DNA of 64,000 bases from Anaeromyxobacter terrae (GTDB lineage Bacteria; Myxococcota; Myxococcia; Myxococcales; Anaeromyxobacteraceae), in assembly GCF_022690685.1 (NCBI RefSeq), contig NZ_JALCYY010000010.1:1-64000 (forward strand), read 5' to 3'. The position numbers were made by a program, and so were the translations under genes. This document shows, piece after piece, positions 1 through 8,859 of the stretch. Within the stretch, counting starts at the first letter, position 1. The number at the start of each line of letters is the position of its first letter. Under the pieces are notes generated by a model. That model did no database searches, was not told the origin of the DNA, and was given only the letters and a program-made list of their open reading frames with translations.

Positions 1-2
1 CC

Positions 3-1613
3 GGGGGGCGCGCGGGGACCGGGGCGACCGCCGCCGCGCCGGTGCGCCAGGACCTCGCCGCGGCGCTCGGCAGCGTGTCGCTCGTGGGACGAACGCTGCT
101 CGTCCTCGCGGGCGCGTTCGTCCTGCGCGCGCTCGCCGACGCGGGGACGCTTCCGGCCTCGCTCGGGGTGGCCCTCGGCCTCGCCTACGCCGGGACGTGG
201 CTCGGGATCGCGCTCCGGACGGGCGCGGCCGCGAGCGCGGGGTTCCACGGCGCCGCCGCTGCGCTCGTGGGCTTCCCGCTCCTCTACGAGGCGGCGTCGC
301 GCTTCGGGCTCGTCTCGCCGCCCGCGGCCGCGGCGCTGCTCAGCGCCTTCACGGCGGCGGCGCTCGCCGTCGCGGCGCGGCGCCGGCTCGAGGCGCTCGC
401 GTGGATCGTGACGCTCGGCGGGATCGCGACCGCCGTCGCCCTCGCGGTCGCCACCGGCCGGGTCGGCCCCCCCGCGCTCTTCCTGGTCCTCCTCGGCGTC
501 GCGACGCTGTGGCTGAGCTACGTGCTCGACTGGTTCTCGCTCCGCGCCCTGCCGGCGGTCGCCGCGGACCTCGCCGCGGCGGTGCTCGCGGTCCGGGTGG
601 GCACGGCGCGAGGCGGGGAGGGGGCCCTCGCCGCGTTCGCGGTGCTCACGCCGCTCATGGCGCTCTACCTCGGGACCGTCGCCACCCGCACGCTCCTGCT
701 CCGCCGCGACGTGCTGGCGTTCGAGATCGTCCAGAGCGCGGCGGCGATCGCCGTCGGCCTCGGCGGGGCGGCGTTCGTCGCGAGCCGCTCGGGCGCCGGC
801 GCGTCCGCCATCGGCGCGGCGGTCACGGTGCTCGGGCTCGCCGCCTACGCGGTGGCGTTCGCGTTCCTCGAGCGCCCGCTGGACCGCCGCCGGAACTTCG
901 TCTTCTACACCTCCGCGGCGGCGCTGCTCGTGCTCGCCGGGACGGGCCTCCTCCTCTCCGGGCCCGCCCTGCCCATCGCCTGGATCGCGCTCGCCGTCGC
1001 GGCCGGCGCGCTCGGACGGCGACAGGGCCGGCTCACCCTCTCGGCGCACGCGGCGGGGTATGCCGCGGCGGCGGCGATCGCGAGCGGGCTCGTCGCCCAC
1101 GCGGCCGAGGCGTCGCTCGCGTCGCCGCGCGTCCCGTGGACCCCCGTGACGCCCGCCGCGCTCGTGGTGCTCGCGGGGCTCTGCCTCGTCGCGTGGCTCG
1201 GCGCCGAGGGCGGCGCGCGGACCCGTGCCCAGCGCGCGCCGCGGATCCTGCTCCTCGCGATGCTCGCCGCCGGCCTCGCGGGCGTGGCGCTCGGCTGGAT
1301 CGCCCCGGCCGTCGCGGGGCTTCCCGGCCACGGCGCGGACGCCGGCGAGATCGCGGCGGTCCGCACCGCGCTCCTCGTCTGCGTGACGCTCGGCCTCGCG
1401 TCGCTCGGCCGGCTCCCGGCCTGGTCCGACGGAGCCGCGCTCGCGTACCCCGCGCTCGCCGCGCTCGGGCTCAAGATCGTGCTCGAGGATGTCCCCCGCG
1501 GGCGGCCGGCGACGCTGCTCGTCGCCTTCGCCTGCTACGGAGCCGCGCTCATCCTGGTGCCGCGCATCCGCCGGCGGCGCACCGAGGCGCCGGCAGCGCG
1601 CAGCGCCGCCTGA
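3..1613 (+). CDS. Polytopic membrane protein, 5' end outside window
   Basis: The reading frame is open from the first in-frame base, so the N-terminus probably lies before the window; the GTG at 42 is only the first start codon inside it. The visible part of more than 520 residues is a near-continuous succession of hydrophobic helices (perhaps 14 or more) separated by short Arg-rich loops, ending in the basic tail RIRRRRTEAPAARSAA. It loosely resembles the large 'predicted membrane protein' families such as DUF2339, with repeated Gly/Ala-rich helices and a conserved-looking LKIVLEDVPRGRPAT segment near the end. There are no catalytic or transport signature motifs that I recognise, so no function is proposed. 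It ends 170 bp before the protease gene with no obvious coupling. Confidence 0.6.
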   Translation, partial: GGRAGTGATAAAPVRQDLAAALGSVSLVGRTLLVLAGAFVLRALADAGTLPASLGVALGLAYAGTWLGIALRTGAAASAGFHGAAAALVGFPLLYEAASRFGLVSPPAAAALLSAFTAAALAVAARRRLEALAWIVTLGGIATAVALAVATGRVGPPALFLVLLGVATLWLSYVLDWFSLRALPAVAADLAAAVLAVRVGTARGGEGALAAFAVLTPLMALYLGTVATRTLLLRRDVLAFEIVQSAAAIAVGLGGAAFVASRSGAGASAIGAAVTVLGLAAYAVAFAFLERPLDRRRNFVFYTSAAALLVLAGTGLLLSGPALPIAWIALAVAAGALGRRQGRLTLSAHAAGYAAAAAIASGLVAHAAEASLASPRVPWTPVTPAALVVLAGLCLVAWLGAEGGARTRAQRAPRILLLAMLAAGLAGVALGWIAPAVAGLPGHGADAGEIAAVRTALLVCVTLGLASLGRLPAWSDGAALAYPALAALGLKIVLEDVPRGRPATLLVAFACYGAALILVPRIRRRRTEAPAARSAA

Positions 1614-1783
1614 ACGCCCCGCACGGGGTGCGGCGGCCATGCCCACTCCGGGGCTCCCCTTGCTTGCGGCTCCCACTTTCCGTGTAGGCTCATCGGTCTC
1701 TTGCTCGGACATCCGGCGCGCAGGTGAGTCCCCGTGTGCCGGGCAGGAGAAGGACGCGGCGAACACGCACCCCGAGGACCGAA

Positions 1784-4372
1784 ATGGCCAGGAAGACCGC
1801 TTTGCTGCTCTTGCCCCTGCTGGCGCTCGCACCGCGGGCGCTCGCAGGCGACGTCATTGCCCTCGAGCCGCTCGGCCCCGCTCCTTCCGCGGAGACGGGG
1901 GCGCTCGTGGACGAATCCGCGCACCTCTGGTTCGTGGAGCTCGCGAGCCCGCCGACCTCGGAGGGCTCGAGCCTCGCGACGGTGCGCGCCGAGAAGAGCG
2001 CGTTCCGCGCGGCCGCCGCGAAGGCGGGCGTCCGCTACTCCGAGCGCTTCTCGTTCGACGCGCTCTGGAATGGCGTCTCGGTCTCGGTGTCACCCGGGCA
2101 GCTCGGGCGGCTCGCGCGGATCGCGGGCGTGAAGGCGGTCTATCCGGTCGAGACGATCGCGATGCCGGAGCCCGCCGCCGTCTCCGAGCCGGACCTCGTC
2201 ACCGCCATCGCGATGACCGGCGCCGACACGGCGCAGGACGAGCTCGGGTTCACCGGGCGCGGCGTGAAGGTCGGCGTCATCGACACCGGCATCGACTACG
2301 ATCACGTGGACCTGGGCGGCGACGGGGTTCCGCGCGCCAACAGCCCGTTCACCGGCAGCCGCGTCGTCGCCGGCTGGGACTTCGTCGGCGAGGCGTTCAA
2401 CGCCGATTCGACCTCGCCGACCTACGATCCGGCGCTGGTCCCCGACGCGTACCCGGACGACTGCGCCGGCCACGGCACGCACGTCGCCGGGATCATCGGG
2501 GCGAACGGGGGGGCGCGCGGCGTCGCGCCGGACGCGCAGCTCGGCGCCTACCGCGTGTTCGGGTGCGAGGGCTCGACCAGCGCGGACGTGATGATCGCCG
2601 CGATGGAGGCAGCGCTCGCCGACGGGATGCAGGTCGTGAACATGAGCATCGGGTCCGCCTACCAGTGGCCGCAGTACCCGACGGCCATGGCAGCGACCCG
2701 CCTCGTGAACCGCGGCGTGGTGGTGGTCGCCTCGATCGGGAACAACGGCGCGAACGGGCTGTGGGCCGCGGGCGCCCCGGGGCTCGGCGAGAAGGTCATC
2801 GGCGTCGCGTCGTTCGACAACACGCACGCCATGCTGCCCCAGTTCACGATCTCGCCGGACGGCACTGCCATCGGCTACACGAACGCGACGGCCGCTCCGC
2901 CGGCGCCGCACGCGGGGACGTTCCCCATGGCGCGCACCGGCACCACGACCTCCACGGCCGACGCCTGCAATCCGCTCGCGCCGGGGAGCCTCGCCGGCAA
3001 GGCGGCGCTCGTCCGGCGCGGGACCTGCTCGTTCTACCAGAAGGCCCTGAACGCCCAGAACGCGGGCGCGGTGGCGGTCGTGCTCTACAACAACGCCGCC
3101 GGTCGCGTGAGCCCGACCGTCGCGGGGACGTCCGCGATCACGATCCCGGTGGTCGCGGTCTCCGCCGCCGAGGGGGCGATCATCAACTCCAGGCTCGCCG
3201 CGGGCTCCGTGGACCTCACCTGGACGGCCGACCTCGGGAGCTTCCCGAACTCCACCGGGAACCTCATCTCCGACTTCAGCTCCTACGGTCTCTCGCCCGA
3301 CCTCGCCCTGAAGCCCGATCTCGGCGCGCCCGGGGGGTACATCTACTCGACCTACCCGCTGGAGCTCGGCGGCTACGCGAGCCTCAGCGGCACGTCGATG
3401 TCGTCGCCGCACGTCGCGGGCGCGGTCGCGCTCCTGCTCGAGGCGCGGCCGAGCACGCCGTCGCAGGCGGTCCGGACGATCCTCCAGAACACCGCCGAGC
3501 CGAAGCTCTGGTGGGGGAACCCGGCGCTCGGCTTCCTCGAGACGGTGGGCCGCCAGGGCGCGGGCATGCTCCGGATCGATCGCGCCATCCTCGCCACGAC
3601 CCGGGTCGAGCCGGCGAAGCTCTCGCTCGGCGAGAGCCAGGCCGGCCCGGTCGCGCGCACGCTCGAGGTGACGAGCTCCGCCGATGCGCCGATCACCTAC
3701 GCGCTCTCGTTCGTGAACGCGCTCTCGGTGCGGGGGACGTTCACGCAGGGTTTCGCGACGTCGAACGCGAGCGTCTCGTTCGGCGCGGCGACGGTGACGG
3801 TCCCCGCGCACGGCAGCGCGACCGTCGACCTCACCGTGACGCCTCCGACCGGGCCGGACCGGGCGCAGTACGGCGGCTACGTGGTGCTCACGCCCGAGGG
3901 CGGCGGCGAGGTCTACCGGGTGCCGTTCGCCGGCTTCGTCGGTGACTACCAGTCGATCACCGTCCTCGCGCCGACGAGCGCCGGGTTGCCCGCCCTCGCG
4001 CAGCTCGTGGGGTCGAGCTACGAGCTCCGGCGCGACGGCGGCACGTTCACGATGACGGGCGACGACGTCCCGTTCTTCCTCGTTCACCTCGATCACCCCT
4101 CGCGCACCCTGCGGCTGGACGTGACCGACGCGGCGAGCGGCAAGGCCTGGCACACCGCGCTCGCCGAGGACTACCTGGCGCGGAACTCGACGAGCACCGG
4201 CTTCTTCGCGCTCGCCTGGGACGGCACGACGGCCGCCGGCACGAGGAGCTACACCGTGCCGAACGGCAGCTACCGCGTCACCGTGTCCGTGCTCAAGGCG
4301 CTCGGTGATCCGGCGAACCCCGCGGACTGGGAGCGCTGGACGTCGCCGGTGATCACCGTCGCGCGACCGTGA
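1784..4372 (+). CDS. Secreted subtilisin-like serine protease (S8) with PA insert
   Basis: Peptidase family S8 endoprotease of about 862 residues, predicted to be exported. The ATG at 1784 follows GAGGA and begins a typical signal peptide (basic MARK, then a Leu-rich core, ending near ALAG). An inhibitor_I9-like propeptide follows (about 45-130). The catalytic triad is visible: Asp167 in GVIDTGIDY, His230 in GHGTHVAGI and Ser538 in SGTSMSSPHVAG, with the oxyanion Asn in ASIGNNGANG. The long gap between His and Ser holds a protease-associated (PA) domain (about 370-480), as in large extracellular subtilases of the C5a-peptidase/lactocepin type. After the catalytic domain come Fn3-like beta domains to the C-terminus. 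Likely role is degradation of external protein. The first 20 codons of the longer frame, from a GTG at 1724, are rejected because they precede the signal peptide. Confidence 0.9.
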   Translation: MARKTALLLLPLLALAPRALAGDVIALEPLGPAPSAETGALVDESAHLWFVELASPPTSEGSSLATVRAEKSAFRAAAAKAGVRYSERFSFDALWNGVSVSVSPGQLGRLARIAGVKAVYPVETIAMPEPAAVSEPDLVTAIAMTGADTAQDELGFTGRGVKVGVIDTGIDYDHVDLGGDGVPRANSPFTGSRVVAGWDFVGEAFNADSTSPTYDPALVPDAYPDDCAGHGTHVAGIIGANGGARGVAPDAQLGAYRVFGCEGSTSADVMIAAMEAALADGMQVVNMSIGSAYQWPQYPTAMAATRLVNRGVVVVASIGNNGANGLWAAGAPGLGEKVIGVASFDNTHAMLPQFTISPDGTAIGYTNATAAPPAPHAGTFPMARTGTTTSTADACNPLAPGSLAGKAALVRRGTCSFYQKALNAQNAGAVAVVLYNNAAGRVSPTVAGTSAITIPVVAVSAAEGAIINSRLAAGSVDLTWTADLGSFPNSTGNLISDFSSYGLSPDLALKPDLGAPGGYIYSTYPLELGGYASLSGTSMSSPHVAGAVALLLEARPSTPSQAVRTILQNTAEPKLWWGNPALGFLETVGRQGAGMLRIDRAILATTRVEPAKLSLGESQAGPVARTLEVTSSADAPITYALSFVNALSVRGTFTQGFATSNASVSFGAATVTVPAHGSATVDLTVTPPTGPDRAQYGGYVVLTPEGGGEVYRVPFAGFVGDYQSITVLAPTSAGLPALAQLVGSSYELRRDGGTFTMTGDDVPFFLVHLDHPSRTLRLDVTDAASGKAWHTALAEDYLARNSTSTGFFALAWDGTTAAGTRSYTVPNGSYRVTVSVLKALGDPANPADWERWTSPVITVARP

Positions 4373-4660
4373 TCGCGCGTCCGCTGGGGGCCCGGGCGCG
4401 GCGCGCCGGGGCCCGGGGGTTCGCGGGGGGGGCGGGCCGCGCGCGCCGCGCCCCCCCGCGTCTCTGCCCGCGAGAGGACCTGCGTCTTCGGAGGGGATGG
4501 GACCGCGCGAGCGACCGGGCGCTCTCTGGCCCCGTGCCCGCCGCCGGACCGCTGCGTCCGAACAGCGCGACCCGCTGGACCCGGCCCGCGTTCCCGCCGC
4601 GGCGGTACGGTTCTCCTCGTCGGGTGCCGCCCCCGGCGGCGATCCGGCGGGAGGTGTCGA

Positions 4661-7099
4661 ATGCGCTGGATCCGCGAGCTTTCGCAGGTGGGGCTCGACG
4701 ACGTCGCGCAGGTCGGCGGCAAGAACGCCTCGAGCGGAGAGCTGCTCCGGGCCCTCGTGCCGCTCGGGATCCGCGTCCCGGGCGGCTTCGCCACGACCGC
4801 GGAGGCCTACCGCTCCTTCCTCCGCGCGAGCGCGCTCGAGGAGCCCATCCGCGCGCTGCTCCGGGATCTCCGCAAGGACGACACCGCGGACCTCGAGCGG
4901 CGCAGCCGGGAGCTCCGCCGGATCGTCGCGTCCGCGCCGCTCCCGCCGGAGCTGGAGGCGGAGCTCGTGGCCGCGTACCAGGCCCTGTCGCGGAGTCACG
5001 GCGAGGCCGCGACGGACGTGGCGGTCCGCTCGTCCGCGACCGCAGAGGACCTCCCCACCGCGAGCTTCGCGGGACAGCACGAGAGCTTCCTCAACGTGCG
5101 CGGGGCGGCGTCCGTGCTCCGGGCGGTGCGGGACGCGTACGCGAGCCTCTTCACGCCGCGCGCGATCAGCTACCGCGCCGACATGGGCTTCGACCAGCTC
5201 GCCGTGGCGCTCTCGGTGGGCGTCCAGAAGATGGTGCGCTCGGACGTCGGGAGCGCGGGCGTCATCTTCACGCTCGACACGGAGACGGGCCACCGCGGCG
5301 TGGTGATCGTGACCTCGAGCTTCGGGCTCGGCGAGAGCGTCGTCCAGGGGCGCGTCGTGCCCGACCAGTTCACCGTGCACAAGCAGGCGCTCCGCCGCGG
5401 GTTCCGCCCCATCGTCCGCAAGAAGCTCGGCACGAAGGAGACGTGTGTCGTGTACGGCCCGGGCGGCGACGCCCGCGTCCGGGAGGTCCCGTCCACGCCC
5501 GAACAGCGCGCCGGGTTCTCGCTCGAGGACGACGACGTGCTCACCCTCGCGCGCTGGGCGCTCCTCGTCGAGGACCACTACTCGCGCCGGCGGGGCGCAG
5601 ACACGCCCATGGACATCGAGTGGGCGAAGGACGGCGTCACCGGAGAGCTCTTCGTGGTCCAGGCGCGGCCCGAGACGGTGATGAGCCAGCGGAAGGGGCC
5701 GTCGCTGCGGGTGTACCGGCTGCGGCAGGAGGGCGAGGCCGTGACGAGCGGCCTCGCCGTCGGGGAGGCGATCGCGGCCGGCACGGCGCGCGTCGTCCGC
5801 GCGGCGTCCGAGCTGCCGCTGTTCCAGCCCGGGGAGATCCTCGTGAGCGTCACGACGGATCCGGACTGGGAGCCGGTGATGAAGCGCGCGGCCGCGATCG
5901 TGACCGAGCGCGGCGGGCGCACCTCGCACGCGGCGATCGTCGCCCGCGAGCTCGGGATCCCGGCGATCGTCGGGACCGGCGACGCGACGACCGCGCTCGC
6001 GACGGGCGAGCGCTACACCGTCTCGTGCGCGCAGGGCGAGACCGGCGAGGTGTACGCGGGCGAGCTCGCGTTCGACGTGGAGGAGCTCGACCCGGCGCGG
6101 CTCGCGCGTCCGCACACGCGCATGATGCTGAACGTGGCGACGCCGGAGAAGGCGTACGGGCTCGCGCTCCTGCCGAACGACGGCGTGGGGCTCGCGCGCA
6201 TGGAGTTCATCTTTGCGGACTGGGTCGGCATCCATCCGCTCGCGCTGACGCGCTTCGACACGCTCGCGCCCGAGGTCCAGCGCGAGATCGAGGCGCGCAC
6301 CGCCGGCTACCCGGACAAGCGCGAGTACTTCGTGGACCGGCTCTCGCAGGGCGTCGGCACGCTCGCCGCGGCGTTCTGGCCGAGGCCCGTCATCCTCCGC
6401 TTCAGCGACTTCAAGACGAACGAGTACGCGCGCCTCCTCGGGGGCGAGCCGTTCGAGCCGAAGGAGGAGAACCCGATGCTCGGCTGGCGCGGGGCGAGCC
6501 GCTACTATCACCCCGAGTACAGGGAGGGCTTCCTCCTCGAGGTCGCCGCGGTGCGCCGCGTGCGCGAGACGTTCGGCCTCCGGAACCTCGCGGTGATGAT
6601 CCCGTTCTGCCGGACGCCCGCCGAGGGAGCCCAGGTGCTCGAGGCGATGCGGGAGGGCGGCCTCGTCCGCGGCCGGGACGGGCTCGAGGTCTACGTGATG
6701 GCGGAGATCCCCTCGAACGCGCTGCTGGCGGCGGACTTCGCCCGGCTGTTCGACGGGTTCTCCATCGGCTCGAACGACCTCACCCAGCTCACGCTCGGCA
6801 TCGACCGGGACTCGGCGCGGATCGCGCCGCTCTTCGACGAGCGGAGCCCCGCCGTGAAGGCGCTCTGCGCGATGCTCATCGACGTCGCGCACCGGGCGGG
6901 CCGCAAGGTGGGCATCTGCGGCCAGGCGCCGTCGGACTACCCGGAGTTCGCCGCGTTCCTCGTGGAGCGCGGCATCGACTCGCTGAGCCTCAACGCGGAT
7001 GCGATCCTGCGCACCACCCGGCGGGTCCTCGAGGAGGAGCGCCGCCTCGCGTCGCGCGCGGAGGCGGAGGCGTCGTCGGTCGGCGGCTGGCCGTCGTGA
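4661..7099 (+). CDS. ppsA: Phosphoenolpyruvate synthase
   Basis: Pyruvate, water dikinase: pyruvate + ATP to PEP + AMP + phosphate, the entry step of gluconeogenesis from C3 compounds; cytoplasmic. The ATG at 4661 has GGGAGG a few bases upstream. Domain order matches the family: N-terminal ATP-grasp domain (KNASSGE, VRSSATAEDLP, SFAGQHESFLN), the swivelling phosphohistidine domain with TERGGRTSHAAIVARELG and the phosphorylated His423, and the C-terminal PEP/pyruvate TIM barrel (RLLGGEPFEPKEENPMLGWRG, SIGSNDLTQLTLG, GICGQAPS). Length of 812 aa is normal for PpsA. The 288 bp before it hold no gene I can support. It stands alone, but fits the glycan-synthesis genes further on, which need hexose phosphate from gluconeogenesis. 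Confidence 0.95.
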   Translation: MRWIRELSQVGLDDVAQVGGKNASSGELLRALVPLGIRVPGGFATTAEAYRSFLRASALEEPIRALLRDLRKDDTADLERRSRELRRIVASAPLPPELEAELVAAYQALSRSHGEAATDVAVRSSATAEDLPTASFAGQHESFLNVRGAASVLRAVRDAYASLFTPRAISYRADMGFDQLAVALSVGVQKMVRSDVGSAGVIFTLDTETGHRGVVIVTSSFGLGESVVQGRVVPDQFTVHKQALRRGFRPIVRKKLGTKETCVVYGPGGDARVREVPSTPEQRAGFSLEDDDVLTLARWALLVEDHYSRRRGADTPMDIEWAKDGVTGELFVVQARPETVMSQRKGPSLRVYRLRQEGEAVTSGLAVGEAIAAGTARVVRAASELPLFQPGEILVSVTTDPDWEPVMKRAAAIVTERGGRTSHAAIVARELGIPAIVGTGDATTALATGERYTVSCAQGETGEVYAGELAFDVEELDPARLARPHTRMMLNVATPEKAYGLALLPNDGVGLARMEFIFADWVGIHPLALTRFDTLAPEVQREIEARTAGYPDKREYFVDRLSQGVGTLAAAFWPRPVILRFSDFKTNEYARLLGGEPFEPKEENPMLGWRGASRYYHPEYREGFLLEVAAVRRVRETFGLRNLAVMIPFCRTPAEGAQVLEAMREGGLVRGRDGLEVYVMAEIPSNALLAADFARLFDGFSIGSNDLTQLTLGIDRDSARIAPLFDERSPAVKALCAMLIDVAHRAGRKVGICGQAPSDYPEFAAFLVERGIDSLSLNADAILRTTRRVLEEERRLASRAEAEASSVGGWPS

Positions 7100-7166
7100 G
7101 GTACGACGACGCGCGCGCCGGCACCCTCCTGGCGCGCGGCAAGGCGCCGCGCGCGTGAAAATCTGT

Positions 7167-7183
7167 CCCGAGCGAAGCTCGGG
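7167..7183. terminator. Short perfect hairpin after ppsA
   Basis: CCCGAGC-GAA-GCTCGGG, a 7-bp perfect stem with a 3-nt loop about 70 bp after the ppsA stop. There is no T-run after it, so it may be a processing or weak termination structure rather than a classical intrinsic terminator. Confidence 0.3.
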
Positions 7184-7303
7184 TGAGCTGCCCGGGCGGA
7201 GCTCGCTCGAAGGGCGCTCGGATGGATGTCCGGTGTGGTGGATGCCGAGGACGAGGGTGCGGGCGTTGCTTCCAGTTCGCTACGATCCGCCGTGGAAACA
7301 CCG

Positions 7304-8848
7304 ATGCCCGCTCGTGTGATCTCGCCCGGCAGCCGCGCGTCCCTCCTCGCGCTGGTGGCCCTCGCGGGCTTCGCGCTCGCACCGCCCGCGAGCGCGGACG
7401 CGCCCACTGCGCCGCGCGAGACGAGCGGGGCGGACCCGAGCGATGGGAGAGGCTCCTGCGAGCCCGCCGGAGCGAAGCCCGCGGCGAGCGCGGCCGCCGG
7501 CGGGGGCGGCGGGGGCGAGGCCGGTGGCTCCGAGGACAGCGCGGCGCCGGGGGTGGCCGGCGTCTCGGACCTCACGTTCCGACCGCCGCAGCGGCGCGGA
7601 ATCCTGCCGAGAGGGCACCTCGTCCCCGTCATCGAGACGGGCCTCATCACTGCCGTGATGGCCGGCTGGAACGTCTCCATCGGAGGGGCGCCCTGGGCAC
7701 GCGTGAACCTGGACACCATCGGGCACAACCTGCGGAGCACCTGGGTGCTGGACGAGGATCGCTTCTGGATCAACCAGGTCGGCCACCCGTTCCAGGGCAT
7801 CTTCCCGTACAGCGCGGCGCGCTCGTCCGGCCTGGGGTTCTGGGCGTCGACCCCGTACCCGTTCGCCGCGAGCGCGATCTGGGAGATCGTCGGCGAGACC
7901 ACGCTCCCGTCGGTGAACGACCAGATCACGACGACGCTCGCCGGGGTCGTCCTCGGGGAGACGTTCCACCGGGTCTCGGGCATGATCCTCGACGGGCCGC
8001 GCAGCGGCTGGCGCCTCGCGGCCGCGACGATCTTCGCGCCGATCGAATCGATGAACCGGGCCCTCGTCGCCACCGAGCCCCCCGCGCCGACGCCGCCCTC
8101 GCGCGTGCAGGTCCGCGCCGGCGCCCTGTCGTTCGACCCGAACGTCCGAACCGCCGGGAACGAGGGGGTCGTCCCGGAGCTCGGCGTGCGACTCAGCTAC
8201 GGCCTGCCCGGCGATCCGCGCTTCCGGTTCGAGCGGCCGTTCGATCACCTGGACCTCGAGTCCACCTACTCGACGGAGAAGGACCCCATCGCGACGCTCT
8301 TCGCGCGCGGCGTGCTGGTGGGGCGGACGTTCGAGGGGGAGCGGGTGCGCGGTCTCGCCGGCGTCGGGCTGCAGTTCGACTTCTCGGCGCTCCGCCGTCA
8401 CAGCGTCTCGACGAGCGCGGTCGGCCTCTCCGCGGAGGGGCGCTGGGAGGTGTCGCCGCGGGTCGCGCTCGAAGGCGCCGCGACCGCCTCGGCGGTGGTC
8501 CTCGGCGCCGCGGGCTACCTCGGTGGCCGCCCGGAGCACGACCGCAGCTATCGGATGGGCCCTGGCGGCCAGGCGCACCTCGATCTGCGGCTCGTCGCGC
8601 TCGATCGGATCGCCGCCCGGCTCATCGCTCGCCAGTACCTCATCGCCGGCCTGGGTTCACTGCCCGGCTACGAGCGCGTCTCGAACCTCTCCGGCTCGCT
8701 CGAGCTGCGGGTCGTCGGGCCGCACGCGCTCGGCGTGGAGGGGCTCCTCGCGCACCACTCCGGCGATGCGGCTGCGGGCGCGCCGGCGCGCTCCGAGACG
8801 GGCACGGAGCTCCGCGCGTACTACGCCTTCACGGCCGGGCAGCGCTGA
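7304..8848 (+). CDS. Exported DUF3943-type protein
   Basis: Protein of about 514 residues. The ATG at 7304 starts a clear signal peptide (LLALVALAGFALAPPASA); the frame is open further upstream, to a GTG at 7226, but those residues would precede the signal. After a Gly/Ala-rich low-complexity stretch (about 35-85) comes the region resembling DUF3943: WNVSIGGAPWARVNLDTI, NQVGHPFQGIFPYSAARSSG, SAIWEIVGET, then a long beta-rich C-terminal part with alternating polar/aromatic residues suggestive of an outer-membrane or periplasmic beta structure. The family has no established biochemical role. The gene ends 11 bp before the stop of the convergent glycosyltransferase gene, leaving no room for a separate terminator. 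Confidence 0.75.
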   Translation: MPARVISPGSRASLLALVALAGFALAPPASADAPTAPRETSGADPSDGRGSCEPAGAKPAASAAAGGGGGGEAGGSEDSAAPGVAGVSDLTFRPPQRRGILPRGHLVPVIETGLITAVMAGWNVSIGGAPWARVNLDTIGHNLRSTWVLDEDRFWINQVGHPFQGIFPYSAARSSGLGFWASTPYPFAASAIWEIVGETTLPSVNDQITTTLAGVVLGETFHRVSGMILDGPRSGWRLAAATIFAPIESMNRALVATEPPAPTPPSRVQVRAGALSFDPNVRTAGNEGVVPELGVRLSYGLPGDPRFRFERPFDHLDLESTYSTEKDPIATLFARGVLVGRTFEGERVRGLAGVGLQFDFSALRRHSVSTSAVGLSAEGRWEVSPRVALEGAATASAVVLGAAGYLGGRPEHDRSYRMGPGGQAHLDLRLVALDRIAARLIARQYLIAGLGSLPGYERVSNLSGSLELRVVGPHALGVEGLLAHHSGDAAAGAPARSETGTELRAYYAFTAGQR

Positions 8849-8859
8849 CCTCGCGCCGT

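Noticed and set aside
1724-1783. Upstream GTG start for the subtilisin gene
   Set aside because: The extra 20 residues are very basic and would come before the signal peptide; ATG 1784 has its own GAGGA.
2090-6892. Minus-strand frame of 1,600 codons across the protease and ppsA genes
   Set aside because: It spans two well-supported plus-strand genes and yields only low-complexity Arg/Glu-rich sequence; long stop-free antisense frames are expected at this GC content.
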